Counted from the stretch's first letter, positions 29,783-38,059 are shown. The stretch: 64,000 nt of DNA from Pseudomonas thivervalensis (GCF_001269655.1 NZ_LHVE01000019.1:50058-114057), one strand, 5' to 3'. The notes: generated by a model from the letters alone, not told the origin. Program-made: numbers and translations.

Positions 29783-30784
29783 TCAGGCAGTCGCCTTGTC
29801 GTCCTTCTTAAGACTTGCAGGCGGCCAGTTGTCGAGGCGCATGCCGAGGGACAGACCGCGGGAGGCCAGAACGTCCTTGATTTCAGTCAAGGATTTCTTG
29901 CCAAGGTTCGGAGTCTTCAACAGCTCTACTTCGGTACGCTGAATCAGGTCGCCGATGTAGTAGATGTTTTCCGCCTTAAGGCAGTTAGCCGAACGTACAG
30001 TCAGTTCCAGATCGTCAACCGGGCGAAGCAGGATCGGATCGATCTCGTCTTCCTGCTCGACAACCACTGGCTCACTGTCACCCTTGAGGTCGACGAACGC
30101 AGCCAACTGCTGTTGCAGGATGGTTGCAGCACGGCGGATAGCCTCTTCAGGATCCAGGGTACCGTTGGTTTCCAGATCAATAACCAGCTTGTCCAGGTTG
30201 GTACGCTGTTCGACACGGGCGTTTTCCACCACGTATGCGATACGGCGAACCGGGCTGAACGAAGAGTCAAGCTGCAAGCGACCGATGCTGCGGCTTTCGT
30301 CTTCATCGCTCTGACGCGAGTCTGCCGGTTCATAACCACGACCACGAGCTACGGTGAGCTTCATGTTCAGGGCGCCGTTAGACGCCAGGTTAGCGATTAC
30401 GTGATCGGGGTTAACGATCTCGACATCATGATCCAGCTGAATATCGGCAGCGGTAACCACCCCCGAACCCTTCTTCGACAAGGTCAGCGTAACTTCGTCA
30501 CGACCGTGCAGCTTGATAGCCAGACCTTTAAGGTTCAACAGGATTTCAATTACGTCTTCCTGTACACCTTCGATGGCGCTGTACTCGTGGAGCACACCGT
30601 CAATCTCGGCCTCGACTACTGCACAGCCGGGCATTGAGGACAACAGGATGCGGCGCAGCGCGTTGCCCAGGGTGTGGCCGAAACCACGCTCGAGAGGCTC
30701 GAGTGTGATCTTGGCGCGGGTTGGACTGACAACCTGCACATCAATATGGCGGGGTGTCAGGAACTCATTTACCGAAATCTGCAT
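29783..30784 (-). CDS. rpoA: RNA polymerase alpha subunit
   Basis: 333 residues. The N-terminal assembly domain (about 1-235) contains GFGHTLGNALRRILLSSMPG, the helix that dimerises and binds beta/beta'. A short linker leads to the C-terminal domain (about 250-320, LELTVRSANCLKAENI, then TPNLGKKSLTEI). That domain contacts UP elements and activators; the helix-hairpin-helix is intact. It has its own short gap (22 bp) after rpsD within the alpha operon, so polymerase alpha is made together with S4, S11 and S13. Confidence 0.98.
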   Translation of the reverse strand: MQISVNEFLTPRHIDVQVVSPTRAKITLEPLERGFGHTLGNALRRILLSSMPGCAVVEAEIDGVLHEYSAIEGVQEDVIEILLNLKGLAIKLHGRDEVTLTLSKKGSGVVTAADIQLDHDVEIVNPDHVIANLASNGALNMKLTVARGRGYEPADSRQSDEDESRSIGRLQLDSSFSPVRRIAYVVENARVEQRTNLDKLVIDLETNGTLDPEEAIRRAATILQQQLAAFVDLKGDSEPVVVEQEDEIDPILLRPVDDLELTVRSANCLKAENIYYIGDLIQRTEVELLKTPNLGKKSLTEIKDVLASRGLSLGMRLDNWPPASLKKDDKATA

Positions 30785-30806
30785 GGATGCACCTATTTTC
30801 TAGCCC

Positions 30807-31427
30807 TTACTTGGAGTAGAGCTCGACAATCAGGCTTTCGTTGATGTCGGCGGACAGATCACTGCGAGCAGGAACGTTCTTGAAAACGCCCGACTTCTTC
30901 TCAGTGTCTACTTCTACCCATTCTACGCGGCCACGTTGGGCACACAGATCGAGAGCTTGGACAATGCGAAGTTGGTTCTTTGCTTTCTCGCGAACAGCAA
31001 CCACGTCACCAGCACGAACCTGGTAGGACGGAACGTTTACGGTCTGACCGTTAACGCTGATCGACTTGTGCGATACCAGCTGACGGGATTCGGCACGAGT
31101 AGAACCGAAACCCATACGGTATACAACGTTGTCCAGACGGCATTCGAGCAGTTGCAACAGGTTTTCGCCGGTTGCGCCTTTCTTGCCAGCTGCTTCTTTG
31201 TAGTAGCCGCTGAATTGACGCTCGAGAACGCCGTAGATACGACGGACCTTCTGCTTTTCACGCAGTTGGGTGCCGTAGTCGGACTGGCGACCGCGGCGTT
31301 GGCCGTGGATACCAGGTGCTGCTTCAATGTTGCACTTCGATTCGATCGCGCGCACGCCGCTCTTCAGAAAAAGATCGGTGCCTTCGCGACGAGCGAGTTT
31401 GCATTTTGGACCAATGTAACGAGCCAT
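30807..31427 (-). CDS. rpsD: Ribosomal protein uS4
   Basis: 206 residues. N-terminal MARYIGPKCKLARREGTDL, central RRIYGVLERQFSGYYKEA, and the S4 RNA-binding domain at about 96-160 (RLDNVVYRMGF, SHKSISVNGQTVNVPSYQV). A primary 16S rRNA binder that nucleates the 30S body. In E. coli S4 also represses the alpha operon by binding the rpsM leader. Whether the leader here (32223-32275) keeps that structure cannot be judged by eye. Confidence 0.98.
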   Translation of the reverse strand: MARYIGPKCKLARREGTDLFLKSGVRAIESKCNIEAAPGIHGQRRGRQSDYGTQLREKQKVRRIYGVLERQFSGYYKEAAGKKGATGENLLQLLECRLDNVVYRMGFGSTRAESRQLVSHKSISVNGQTVNVPSYQVRAGDVVAVREKAKNQLRIVQALDLCAQRGRVEWVEVDTEKKSGVFKNVPARSDLSADINESLIVELYSK

Positions 31428-31445
31428 TCTTTACAATCTCCTGGA

Positions 31446-31835
31446 TTACACGCGGCGCTTCTTCGGCGGACGGCACCCGTTGTGCGGGATTGGCGTCACG
31501 TCGGTGATGCTGGCGATCTTGTAGCCACAGCCGTTCAAAGCGCGGACTGCGGATTCACGACCTGGACCTGGACCTTTGACGTTGACGTCGAGGTTTTTCA
31601 GGCCGTATTCCAGCGCAGCTTGACCAGCACGCTCGGCAGCTACTTGAGCAGCGAACGGGGTGGACTTGCGGGAACCGCGGAAACCCGAACCACCGGAGGT
31701 AGCCCAGGAAAGAGCGTTACCTTGACGGTCGGTAATGGTCACGATGGTGTTGTTAAAAGAAGCATGGATGTGGGCGATGCCATCAACCACTGTCTTTTTA
31801 ACTTTTTTACGAGGACGAGCAGCAGGTTTTGCCAT
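31446..31835 (-). CDS. rpsK: Ribosomal protein uS11
   Basis: 129 residues. Basic N-terminal tail (AKPAARPRKKVKKTV) followed by the conserved HIHASFNNTIVTITD, WATSGGSGFRGSRKSTPFAAQ and the C-terminal DVTPIPHNGCRPPKKRRV. It lines the platform near the 3' end of 16S rRNA and the mRNA path. The HNG in the C-terminal strand is the Asn-Gly site known for isoaspartate formation in E. coli S11. The gene lies 18 bp before rpsD. Confidence 0.98.
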   Translation of the reverse strand: MAKPAARPRKKVKKTVVDGIAHIHASFNNTIVTITDRQGNALSWATSGGSGFRGSRKSTPFAAQVAAERAGQAALEYGLKNLDVNVKGPGPGRESAVRALNGCGYKIASITDVTPIPHNGCRPPKKRRV

Positions 31836-31865
31836 GATTAAATTCCTGTCGATTCGCTGGGGCGA

Positions 31866-32222
31866 TTACTTGCGGATCGGCTTACGCGGACCTTTACGGG
31901 TACGCGCGTTGGTCTTGGTACGCTGACCGCGTACTGGCAGACCACGACGATGACGCAGACCGCGATAGCAACCGAGGTCCATCAAGCGCTTGATTTTCAT
32001 GTTGATTTCGCGACGCAGGTCACCTTCAGTGGTGAACTTCGCCACTTCGCCACGCAGCTGTTCAATTTGCTCGTCGCTCAGATCTTTGATCTTTGCCGCT
32101 GGGTTGACCCCAGTCACTGCACAAATTTTCTGTGCAGTAGTGCGACCAACACCATAGATGTAGGTCAGCGAGATAACAGTATGCTTGTTATCTGGAATGT
32201 TGACGCCTGCAATACGGGCCAT
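31866..32222 (-). CDS. rpsM: Ribosomal protein uS13
   Basis: 118 residues starting MARIAGVNIPDNKHTVISL, with YIYGVGRTTAQKIC in the helix-two-turn-helix region and a basic tail (RGQRTKTNARTRKGPRK) that reaches toward the P-site tRNA. First gene of the alpha operon, preceded by its own promoter and a leader of about 50 nt. The 30-bp gap to rpsK is short. Confidence 0.98.
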   Translation of the reverse strand: MARIAGVNIPDNKHTVISLTYIYGVGRTTAQKICAVTGVNPAAKIKDLSDEQIEQLRGEVAKFTTEGDLRREINMKIKRLMDLGCYRGLRHRRGLPVRGQRTKTNARTRKGPRKPIRK

Positions 32223-32281
32223 TCAGTGGGACTCCAATTGACAGCTACCTACGCCCCGGAAGCCAAGAAATAGGGCGCGAG

Positions 32282-32310
32282 ATAATATCGCTGTAATAAC
32301 AAATAATCAA
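32282..32310 (-). promoter_or_regulatory. Alpha operon promoter
   Basis: Minus-strand -35 TTGATT (32310-32305), 17-bp spacer, -10 TATTAT (32287-32282). It comes right after the hairpin that ends the spc operon and about 55 bp before rpsM. Confidence 0.7.
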
Positions 32311-32334
32311 CCCGGCAGCGCACTAGCTGCCGGG
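32311..32334 (-). terminator. Hairpin at the end of the spc operon
   Basis: 9-bp stem cccggcagc / gctgccggg, 6-nt loop, followed on the minus strand by TTGATTATTTGTT. It is a weak terminator whose downstream arm abuts the alpha promoter -35. Confidence 0.65.
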
Positions 32335-32352
32335 CTTAAAGCACAATCACAC

Positions 32353-32469
32353 TCAGCCTTGGCGCTGTTTGTGACGCGGTTCCGCGCTGCAAATTACCCG
32401 AACAACACCTTCGCGGCGAATAATCTTGCAGTTACGGCACAGCTTTTTCACCGATGCACGAACTTTCAT
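32353..32469 (-). CDS. rpmJ: Ribosomal protein bL36 (zinc-binding form)
   Basis: 38 residues starting [19 protein letters not shown]. Zinc ligands C11, C14, C27 and H33 are all present, so this is the zinc-containing form rather than the zinc-free paralogue made in zinc starvation. It follows secY by about 30 bp and closes the spc operon, as in E. coli. Read by eye in all frames; too small for routine ORF cut-offs. Confidence 0.96.
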
Positions 32470-32499
32470 CACCAACTCCTCGAACCTTATGGACGCTAC

Positions 32500-33828
32500 T
32501 CAGCGCAACATGCCGCTGCCGTAGCCCTTCAGGTTGGCTTTCTTCATCAGGGATTCGTACTGGTGCGAAACGAGGTGCGATTGTACTTGGGACATGAAGT
32601 CCATCACAACCACGACCACGATCAGCAACGAGGTCCCGCCAAGGTAGAACGGTACGTTTGCCGCAACCACCAGGAACTGGGGAAGCAAGCAGACGGCCGT
32701 CATGTAAAGAGCACCGAACAAGGTCAAACGAGTCAGAACGCCATCAATGTAGCGCGCCGACTGCTCACCTGGACGGATGCCCGGAATAAAGGCACCGGAC
32801 TTCTTCAGGTTTTCCGCTACGTCTTTCGGATTGAACATCAACGCCGTATAGAAGAAGCAGAAGAAAATAATCCCTGCACTAAACAGCAGAATATTCAACG
32901 GCTGACCAGGAGCGATCGACTGCGAGATGTCCTGCAACCAGCCCATACCTTCAGACTGGCCGAACCAGGCACCCAACGAAGCCGGGAACAGCAAGATGCT
33001 GCTCGCGAAAATAGCCGGGATAACGCCGGCCATGTTCACCTTCAACGGCAAGTGGCTGGTCTGCGCAGCAAATACCTTGCGGCCCTGCTGACGCTTGGCG
33101 TAGTGAACAGCAATACGACGCTGGCCACGCTCAATGAACACCACGAAACCGATGATCGCTACTGCCAGCAAACCGATGGCAACCAGGGCAAAAATGTTGA
33201 TATCACCCTGACGCGCAGACTCGAAAGACTGCCCGATCGCTCTCGGAAGACCGGCGACGATACCTGCGAAGATCAACATCGAGATACCGTTGCCAACACC
33301 ACGCTCAGTAATCTGCTCACCCAGCCACATCATGAACATCGCACCCGCCACAAAAGTGGTTACCGCGACGAAATGGAAGCCAAAGTCACCAGTGAACGCT
33401 ACGCCCTGCCCCGCCAAGCCGATGGACATGCCAATAGCCTGAACGAGAGCGAGGACGACAGTGAGGTAGCGGGTGTACTGGCTGATCTTGCGACGGCCAG
33501 CTTCACCTTCCTTCTTCAACTGCTCCAGCTGCGGGCTGACAGCGGACATCAGTTGCATGATGATCGATGCCGAAATGTACGGCATGATCCCCAGTGCAAA
33601 AATGCTCATCCGCTCCAGCGCGCCGCCGGAAAACATGTTGAACAAGCTAAGAATGGTCCCCTCATTCTGTCGAAACAGGTCCGCGAGTCGGTCCGGGTTG
33701 ATACCTGGAACCGGGATGTGTGCGCCTATTCGGTAGACGATAATCGCCAGGAACAGAAAACGCAGACGAGCCCAGAGTTCAGACATACCGCCTTTGCCGA
33801 GCGCAGAGAGAGCACCTTGCTTAGCCAT
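32500..33828 (-). CDS. secY: Protein translocase subunit SecY
   Basis: 442 residues with ten predicted membrane helices. Recognisable segments: RIGAHIPVPGINPDRL (N-terminal helix 1 region), SQYTRYLTVVLALVQ, AIIGFVVFIERGQRRIAVHYAKRQ (loop before helix 6), and the ribosome-binding C-terminal loop GIRPGEQSARYID. Forms the inner-membrane protein channel with SecE (59226 in this window) and SecG. The start codon abuts the rplO stop (no gap), a common coupling in spc. Confidence 0.98.
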   Translation of the reverse strand: MAKQGALSALGKGGMSELWARLRFLFLAIIVYRIGAHIPVPGINPDRLADLFRQNEGTILSLFNMFSGGALERMSIFALGIMPYISASIIMQLMSAVSPQLEQLKKEGEAGRRKISQYTRYLTVVLALVQAIGMSIGLAGQGVAFTGDFGFHFVAVTTFVAGAMFMMWLGEQITERGVGNGISMLIFAGIVAGLPRAIGQSFESARQGDINIFALVAIGLLAVAIIGFVVFIERGQRRIAVHYAKRQQGRKVFAAQTSHLPLKVNMAGVIPAIFASSILLFPASLGAWFGQSEGMGWLQDISQSIAPGQPLNILLFSAGIIFFCFFYTALMFNPKDVAENLKKSGAFIPGIRPGEQSARYIDGVLTRLTLFGALYMTAVCLLPQFLVVAANVPFYLGGTSLLIVVVVVMDFMSQVQSHLVSHQYESLMKKANLKGYGSGMLR

Positions 33829-34266
33829 TTATTCCTCGAACTTGCCGCCAGCTGCTTCGATAGCCGCACGCGCACCTTTGGTGGCGCCGATTCCCTTTCC
33901 GATGGTGACAGCACGAGCAACTTCGCCCGACAGCATGATTTTCACACGCTGAACGTTCTGGTTGATCACGTTGGCATCCTTCAGGGACTGCACGGTGACG
34001 ATGTCGCCGTCCACTTTGGCCAGCTCGGACAGACGCACTTCTGCGCGGTCCATGGCTTTCAGGGAAACGAAACCGAACTTCGGCAGGCGACGATGCAGCG
34101 GCTGTTGACCGCCTTCAAAGCCTGGAGCGATGGTGCCACCGGAGCGGGAGGTCTGACCTTTGTGGCCACGGCCACCGGTCTTGCCCAAACCACTACCGAT
34201 ACCACGGCCCGGACGATGCTTTTCGCGACGGGAACCCGGCGCTGGACTCAGATCATTGAGTTTCAT
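33829..34266 (-). CDS. rplO: Ribosomal protein uL15
   Basis: 145 residues. MKLNDLSPAPGSRREKHRPGRG... opens the glycine/arginine-rich N-terminal extension (GSGLGKTGGRGHKGQTSRSG) that snakes into 23S rRNA. The globular C-terminal half (VTIGKGIGATKGARAAIEAAGG) is typical. Assembles late in 50S. Stop directly adjoins secY, start 3 bp after rpmD. Confidence 0.98.
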   Translation of the reverse strand: MKLNDLSPAPGSRREKHRPGRGIGSGLGKTGGRGHKGQTSRSGGTIAPGFEGGQQPLHRRLPKFGFVSLKAMDRAEVRLSELAKVDGDIVTVQSLKDANVINQNVQRVKIMLSGEVARAVTIGKGIGATKGARAAIEAAGGKFEE

Positions 34267-34269
34267 CGA

Positions 34270-34446
34270 TTAACCCTCGACACGCAGCATGTAGTAGGCC
34301 TTGTTGATCATCCCGCGATTCTCGGGAGTATCCAGGACTTCTACAGTGTGACCGATGCGACGCAGACCCAGACCCTTAACGCACAGTTTGTGGTTAGGGA
34401 TGCGGCCGGTCATGCTTTTGATCAGCGTTACTTTTACGGTAGCCAT
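34270..34446 (-). CDS. rpmD: Ribosomal protein uL30
   Basis: 58 residues: MATVKVTLIKSMTGRIPNHK at the N-terminus, LGLRRIGHTVEVLDTPENRG in the middle. The ferredoxin-like L30 fold is the full length of the protein. Gaps of 2-3 bp to rpsE and rplO show tight coupling. Read by eye; below the usual ORF size limit. Confidence 0.96.
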   Translation of the reverse strand: MATVKVTLIKSMTGRIPNHKLCVKGLGLRRIGHTVEVLDTPENRGMINKAYYMLRVEG

Positions 34447-34448
34447 GA

Positions 34449-34949
34449 TCAGAAGATCTCCTTGACGCTTTTGCCACGCTTGGCGGCAATGGATTCAGGA
34501 GACTGCATTGCTTTCAAACCCTTGAAAGTGGCGTGAACCACGTTTACCGGGTTAGTCGAGCCGTAGCACTTGGCCAGAACGTTCTGAACGCCAGCAACTT
34601 CGAGGACAGCACGCATAGCGCCGCCAGCGATGATACCGGTACCTTCAGAAGCAGGCTGCATGTACACCTTCGAAGCGCCATGGGCGGACTTCATTGCGTA
34701 CTGCAGAGTGGTGCCGTTCAGATCAACCTGGATCATGTTGCGGCGAGCAGCTTCCATTGCCTTCTGGATCGCAGCAGGCACTTCACGCGACTTGCCACGG
34801 CCGAAGCCAACACGGCCTTTACCATCACCCACCACGGTCAACGCGGTGAAAGTGAAGATACGGCCGCCTTTAACGGTTTTGGCTACGCGGTTAACTTGAA
34901 CCAGCTTCTCGATGTAGCCTTCGTCGCGCTTTTGGTCGTTATTTGACAT
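34449..34949 (-). CDS. rpsE: Ribosomal protein uS5
   Basis: 166 residues. The double-stranded-RNA-binding-like N-terminal domain (YIEKLVQVNRVAKTVKGGRI) is followed by VVGDGKGRVGFGRGKSREVP and a C-terminal domain with GTGIIAGGAMRAVLEVAGV. At the spectinomycin-contact loop the sequence is RVAKTVKGGR, the susceptible form with no visible change. S5 helps translational accuracy and lies at the mRNA entry. Starts 3 bp after rplR ends. Confidence 0.98.
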   Translation of the reverse strand: MSNNDQKRDEGYIEKLVQVNRVAKTVKGGRIFTFTALTVVGDGKGRVGFGRGKSREVPAAIQKAMEAARRNMIQVDLNGTTLQYAMKSAHGASKVYMQPASEGTGIIAGGAMRAVLEVAGVQNVLAKCYGSTNPVNVVHATFKGLKAMQSPESIAAKRGKSVKEIF

Positions 34950-34952
34950 AAC

Positions 34953-35303
34953 TTAGAACTCCAGCCCAGCTTCACGAGCAGCATCAGCCAGCGCCTTGAC
35001 GCGGCCGTGGTACTTGAAGCCAGAGCGGTCGAAAGCCACCTGCGAGACGCCAGCGGCTTTAGCACGCGTAGCGACCAGCTGGCCAACCTTAGTGGCCGCG
35101 TCGATGTTGCCAGTGGCGCCATCACGCAGTTCTTTATCCAAAGTCGAGGCACTTGCCAGGACTTTGTTGCCGTCGGCCGAAATGACCTGGGCGTAGATGT
35201 GCTGCGACGAGCGGAACACGCAGAGACGCACGACTTCGAGTTCGTGCATTTTCAGGCGTGCTTTGCGAGCGCGACGCAGTCGAGTAACTTTTTTGTCGGT
35301 CAT
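34953..35303 (-). CDS. rplR: Ribosomal protein uL18
   Basis: 116 residues. Basic N-terminus (TDKKVTRLRRARKARLKMHE), then RLCVFRSSQHIYAQVI, ASTLDKELRD and the C-terminal FDRSGFKYHGRVKALADAAREAGL. Binds 5S rRNA together with L5 and anchors it in the central protuberance. It is the usual spc position between rplF and rpsE. Confidence 0.98.
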   Translation of the reverse strand: MTDKKVTRLRRARKARLKMHELEVVRLCVFRSSQHIYAQVISADGNKVLASASTLDKELRDGATGNIDAATKVGQLVATRAKAAGVSQVAFDRSGFKYHGRVKALADAAREAGLEF

Positions 35304-35313
35304 TTGCTATGCC

Positions 35314-35847
35314 CTACTTCTTCTTGGCTTCTTTACGACGGACGACTTCGTCCGCGTAGCGCACACCTTTGCCTTTGTACGGCTCTGGTGGACGGAAGTC
35401 GCGGATCTCGGCGGCCACTTGACCTACCAGCTGCTTGTCGATACCCCGGATCAGGATATCGGTCTGGCTAGGAGTCTCAGCGGTGATGCCTTCCGGCAGT
35501 TCATAATCCACTGGGTGCGAGAAGCCAAGAGCCAGGTTCAGCACTGTGCCTTTTGCTTGCGCTTTGTAACCAACACCGACCAGCTGGAGCTTGCGCTCGA
35601 AGCCTTGGCTTACGCCTTGGACCATGTTGTTTACCAACGCACGAGTGGTACCAGCCATTGCGCGAGTCTGTTGATCGCCATTGCGAGCAGCGAAACGCAG
35701 CTCACCAGCTTCTTCAACGATCTCAACGGACGAATGGATGTTCAGTTGCAGAGTGCCCTTGGCACCCTTCACCGAAAGCTGTTGGCCTGCGAATTTGACT
35801 TCGACACCGGCTGGCAGCTTAACGGGGTTCTTAGCGACGCGTGACAT
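35314..35847 (-). CDS. rplF: Ribosomal protein uL6
   Basis: 177 residues made of two similar L6 repeats: residues about 1-80 (MSRVAKNPVKLPAGVEVKF) and 81-177 (FERKLQLVGVGYKAQ, then GIDKQLVGQVAAEIRDFRPPEPYKGKGVRY). The second repeat carries the rRNA-contact PEPYKGKG loop near the sarcin-ricin region, where gentamicin-resistance changes occur in other species; here it is wild type. Confidence 0.98.
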   Translation of the reverse strand: MSRVAKNPVKLPAGVEVKFAGQQLSVKGAKGTLQLNIHSSVEIVEEAGELRFAARNGDQQTRAMAGTTRALVNNMVQGVSQGFERKLQLVGVGYKAQAKGTVLNLALGFSHPVDYELPEGITAETPSQTDILIRGIDKQLVGQVAAEIRDFRPPEPYKGKGVRYADEVVRRKEAKKK

Positions 35848-35859
35848 GCTTATCCCCCC

Positions 35860-36252
35860 TTAGAACACAGTGCAAAGAACTTCGCCGCCGACACCGGCAG
35901 CGCGCGCAGCACGATCCGTCATCACACCCTTGTTGGTGGAGACGATAGACACACCGAGACCGCCACGAACTTTTGGCAGATCATCGACGGACTTGTACTG
36001 ACGCAGGCCTGGACGGCTAACGCGCTTCACTTCCTCGATGACCGGACGGCCTTCGAAGTACTTCAGCTCGATGGACAGCAGAGGCTTGATTTCGCTGCTG
36101 ATCTGATAACCCGCAATGTAACCTTCGTCCTTCAGGACTTTGGCAACAGCTACCTTCAAAGTAGAAGATGGCATGCTTACGACGGACTTTTCAGCCATCT
36201 GGGCATTACGGATACGAGTTAGCATGTCCGCTAACGGGTCCTGCATACTCAT
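35860..36252 (-). CDS. rpsH: Ribosomal protein uS8
   Basis: 130 residues, starting MSMQDPLADMLTRIRNAQ. C-terminal VSTNKGVMTDRAARAAGVGGEVLCTVF. Primary 16S rRNA binder. In E. coli it represses spc by binding the rplE leader; I do not see an obvious copy of its 16S site in the 20-nt rplX-rplE gap here. The 210-bp gap upstream is unusually long for this operon and contains hairpins and a promoter (see 36253-36462). Confidence 0.98.
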   Translation of the reverse strand: MSMQDPLADMLTRIRNAQMAEKSVVSMPSSTLKVAVAKVLKDEGYIAGYQISSEIKPLLSIELKYFEGRPVIEEVKRVSRPGLRQYKSVDDLPKVRGGLGVSIVSTNKGVMTDRAARAAGVGGEVLCTVF

Positions 36253-36462
36253 GGGCTAGACGCTCCTAATACACAAAAAATTAGCCTTTCGGCTAGTACG
36301 TGTCGCCGAGCGCATCCGTGCAATAAAAACACGGGCTCAGGCGAGCCGGGTATTCTAGACACACCCCACAAATGAATCAAGCCCCAATAGGGGCTTGATT
36401 CAAGTTCAAGGTCACCGGCGGTCAGGATCTTGCGATCCCGAACGCCGTGACTTTGACAGTGC
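36253..36462 (-). promoter_or_regulatory. rpsN-rpsH intergenic region with hairpins and a promoter
   Basis: On the minus strand, in order: a 13-bp perfect stem (36402-36390 / 36385-36373) with loop TATT, ending in TTGATTCA; then -35 TTGATT (36380-36375), 17-bp spacer, -10 TAGAAT (36357-36352). In the new leader: a GGCTC-GCCT-GAGCC hairpin followed by TTTTT, then TAGCC-GAAA-GGCTA (36295-36282) followed by TTTTTT about 30 bp before rpsH. This looks like a promoter for the distal spc genes combined with attenuator-like stems. Confidence 0.6.
36352..36380 (-). promoter_or_regulatory. Internal spc promoter before rpsH
   Basis: TTGATT-17 bp-TAGAAT, four and five matches to the sigma70 consensus. 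The -35 lies in the descending arm of a hairpin; predicted start near 36345, giving a leader of about 90 nt. Confidence 0.6.
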
Positions 36463-36768
36463 TTACCAGCTGGCTTTAACCAGACCTGGAACGTCACCAC
36501 GCATTGCAGCTTGACGCAGCATGTTACGGCCAAGGCCGAACTTGCGGTACACGCCGTGCGGACGACCAGTCAGGCGGCAGCGGTTACGCATGCGCGAGGC
36601 GCTTGCGTCACGTGGCTGCTTCTGCAGGGCTACGGTAGCTTCCCAACGCGCTTCTGGACTTGCGTTCAGATCAACGATGATAGCTTTCAGCGCTGCACGC
36701 TTGGTGGCGTACTTGGCAACGGTGAGCTGACGCTTCAGCTCACGGTTCTTCATGCTCTTCTTGGCCAT
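36463..36768 (-). CDS. rpsN: Ribosomal protein uS14 (zinc-free form)
   Basis: 101 residues starting MAKKSMKNRELKRQ. This is the long form without the CxxC zinc pairs. C-terminal NRCRLTGRPHGVYRKFGLGRNMLRQ contacts 16S rRNA in the head. The ATG at 36768 is the conserved start; upstream in-frame codons fall in rplE. It is 13 bp after rplE and is followed by the 210-bp gap described separately. Confidence 0.97.
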   Translation of the reverse strand: MAKKSMKNRELKRQLTVAKYATKRAALKAIIVDLNASPEARWEATVALQKQPRDASASRMRNRCRLTGRPHGVYRKFGLGRNMLRQAAMRGDVPGLVKASW

Positions 36769-36781
36769 TTTCCTACTCCAA

Positions 36782-37321
36782 TCAGTTGCGGAACGGGAAT
36801 TTGAAAGCGCGCAGCAGTGCGCGACCTTCATCATCCGTCCGAGCAGTGGTGGTCAGGGTAATGTCCAGACCGCGGAGAGCGTCGATCTTGTCGTAATCGA
36901 TTTCCGGGAAAATGATCTGCTCTTTAACGCCCATGCTGTAGTTGCCACGACCATCGAAGGACTTGGCATTCAGGCCGCGGAAGTCGCGAACCCGAGGCAG
37001 GGAGATCGACAGCAGACGATCCAGGAACTCGTACATACGCTCACGGCGCAGGGTCACTTTGACGCCGATCGGCCAACCTTCACGGACTTTAAAGCCAGCG
37101 ATGGATTTCCGAGCGTAAGTCACGACGACTTTCTGACCGGTGATCTTTTCCAGGTCAGCAACAGCGTGCTCGATGACTTTTTTGTCGCCGATCGCTTCGC
37201 CCAGACCCATGTTCAGGGTGATTTTGGTAACGCGCGGAACTTCCATCACGTTCGAAAGCTTAAGTTCTTCCTTAAGTTTCGGTGCGATTTCCTTCCGGTA
37301 AATCTCTTTTAGTCGTGCCAT
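36782..37321 (-). CDS. rplE: Ribosomal protein uL5
   Basis: 179 residues. MARLKEIYRKEIAPKLKEEL, KITLNMGLGEAIGDKKVIEHA and the conserved IDALRGLDITLTTTARTDDEGRALL C-terminus. It holds 5S rRNA with L18 and touches P-site tRNA. In E. coli the S8 repressor site overlaps this start. Confidence 0.98.
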   Translation of the reverse strand: MARLKEIYRKEIAPKLKEELKLSNVMEVPRVTKITLNMGLGEAIGDKKVIEHAVADLEKITGQKVVVTYARKSIAGFKVREGWPIGVKVTLRRERMYEFLDRLLSISLPRVRDFRGLNAKSFDGRGNYSMGVKEQIIFPEIDYDKIDALRGLDITLTTTARTDDEGRALLRAFKFPFRN

Positions 37322-37341
37322 GGTCTTCTACCTAGCAGTGT

Positions 37342-37656
37342 TCAAGCATCAACCGCTTTTTGGGTCGACTTGAAGACACGAATTTTCTTACCGTCTTCTA
37401 CTTTGAAACCAACGCGGTCAGCCTTGTTGGTTTCGCCGTTGAAGATGGCGACGTTGGAAGCGTGCAGTGGCGCTTCTTTCTCGACGATACCGCCCTGTAC
37501 GCCCGACATCGGGTTAGGCTTGGTATGACGCTTGACCAGGTTCAGACCACCCACAACCAGACGGTTGTCAGCAAGAACCTTCAGCACCTTACCGCGCTTA
37601 CCTTTGTCTTTGCCGGCGATCACGATGATCTCGTCGTCACGACGAATCTTTTGCAT
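37342..37656 (-). CDS. rplX: Ribosomal protein uL24
   Basis: 104 residues. The KOW motif is visible at about 5-25 (RRDDEIIVIAGKDKGKRG). Initiates 50S assembly by binding the 5' domain of 23S rRNA. 20 bp before rplE, 11 bp after rplN. Confidence 0.98.
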   Translation of the reverse strand: MQKIRRDDEIIVIAGKDKGKRGKVLKVLADNRLVVGGLNLVKRHTKPNPMSGVQGGIVEKEAPLHASNVAIFNGETNKADRVGFKVEDGKKIRVFKSTQKAVDA

Positions 37657-37667
37657 GTCGGATCTCC

Positions 37668-38036
37668 TTACAGCACTTCTGGGGCGAGCGAGACGATCTT
37701 CATGAACTTCTCAGTACGAAGTTCACGGGTCACTGGCCCAAAGATACGGGTGCCGATCGGCTCTTGCTTGTTGTTCAACAGAACAGCAGCGTTGCCATCA
37801 AAGCGGATGATGGAGCCGTCAGCACGACGAACGCCATGGCGAGTGCGGACTACGACAGCAGTCATCACTTGGCCTTTTTTCACCTTACCGCGAGGAATTG
37901 CTTCCTTGACGGTAACCTTGATGATGTCACCGATACCAGCGTAACGACGATGGGAGCCACCCAGCACCTTGATGCACATAACACGGCGAGCGCCGCTGTT
38001 ATCGGCCACATCGAGCATGGATTGAGTCTGAATCAT
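37668..38036 (-). CDS. rplN: Ribosomal protein uL14
   Basis: 122 residues starting MIQTQSMLDVADNSGARRVMC; ends RELRTEKFMKIVSLAPEVL. It forms the binding face for the ribosome-silencing factor RsfS and for L19. Conventional first gene of spc. There is only a 23-bp gap after rpsQ and no promoter is obvious, so S10 and spc are probably read together. Confidence 0.98.
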   Translation of the reverse strand: MIQTQSMLDVADNSGARRVMCIKVLGGSHRRYAGIGDIIKVTVKEAIPRGKVKKGQVMTAVVVRTRHGVRRADGSIIRFDGNAAVLLNNKQEPIGTRIFGPVTRELRTEKFMKIVSLAPEVL

Positions 38037-38059
38037 ATAATTTCTCCGACCCCTAGCCC

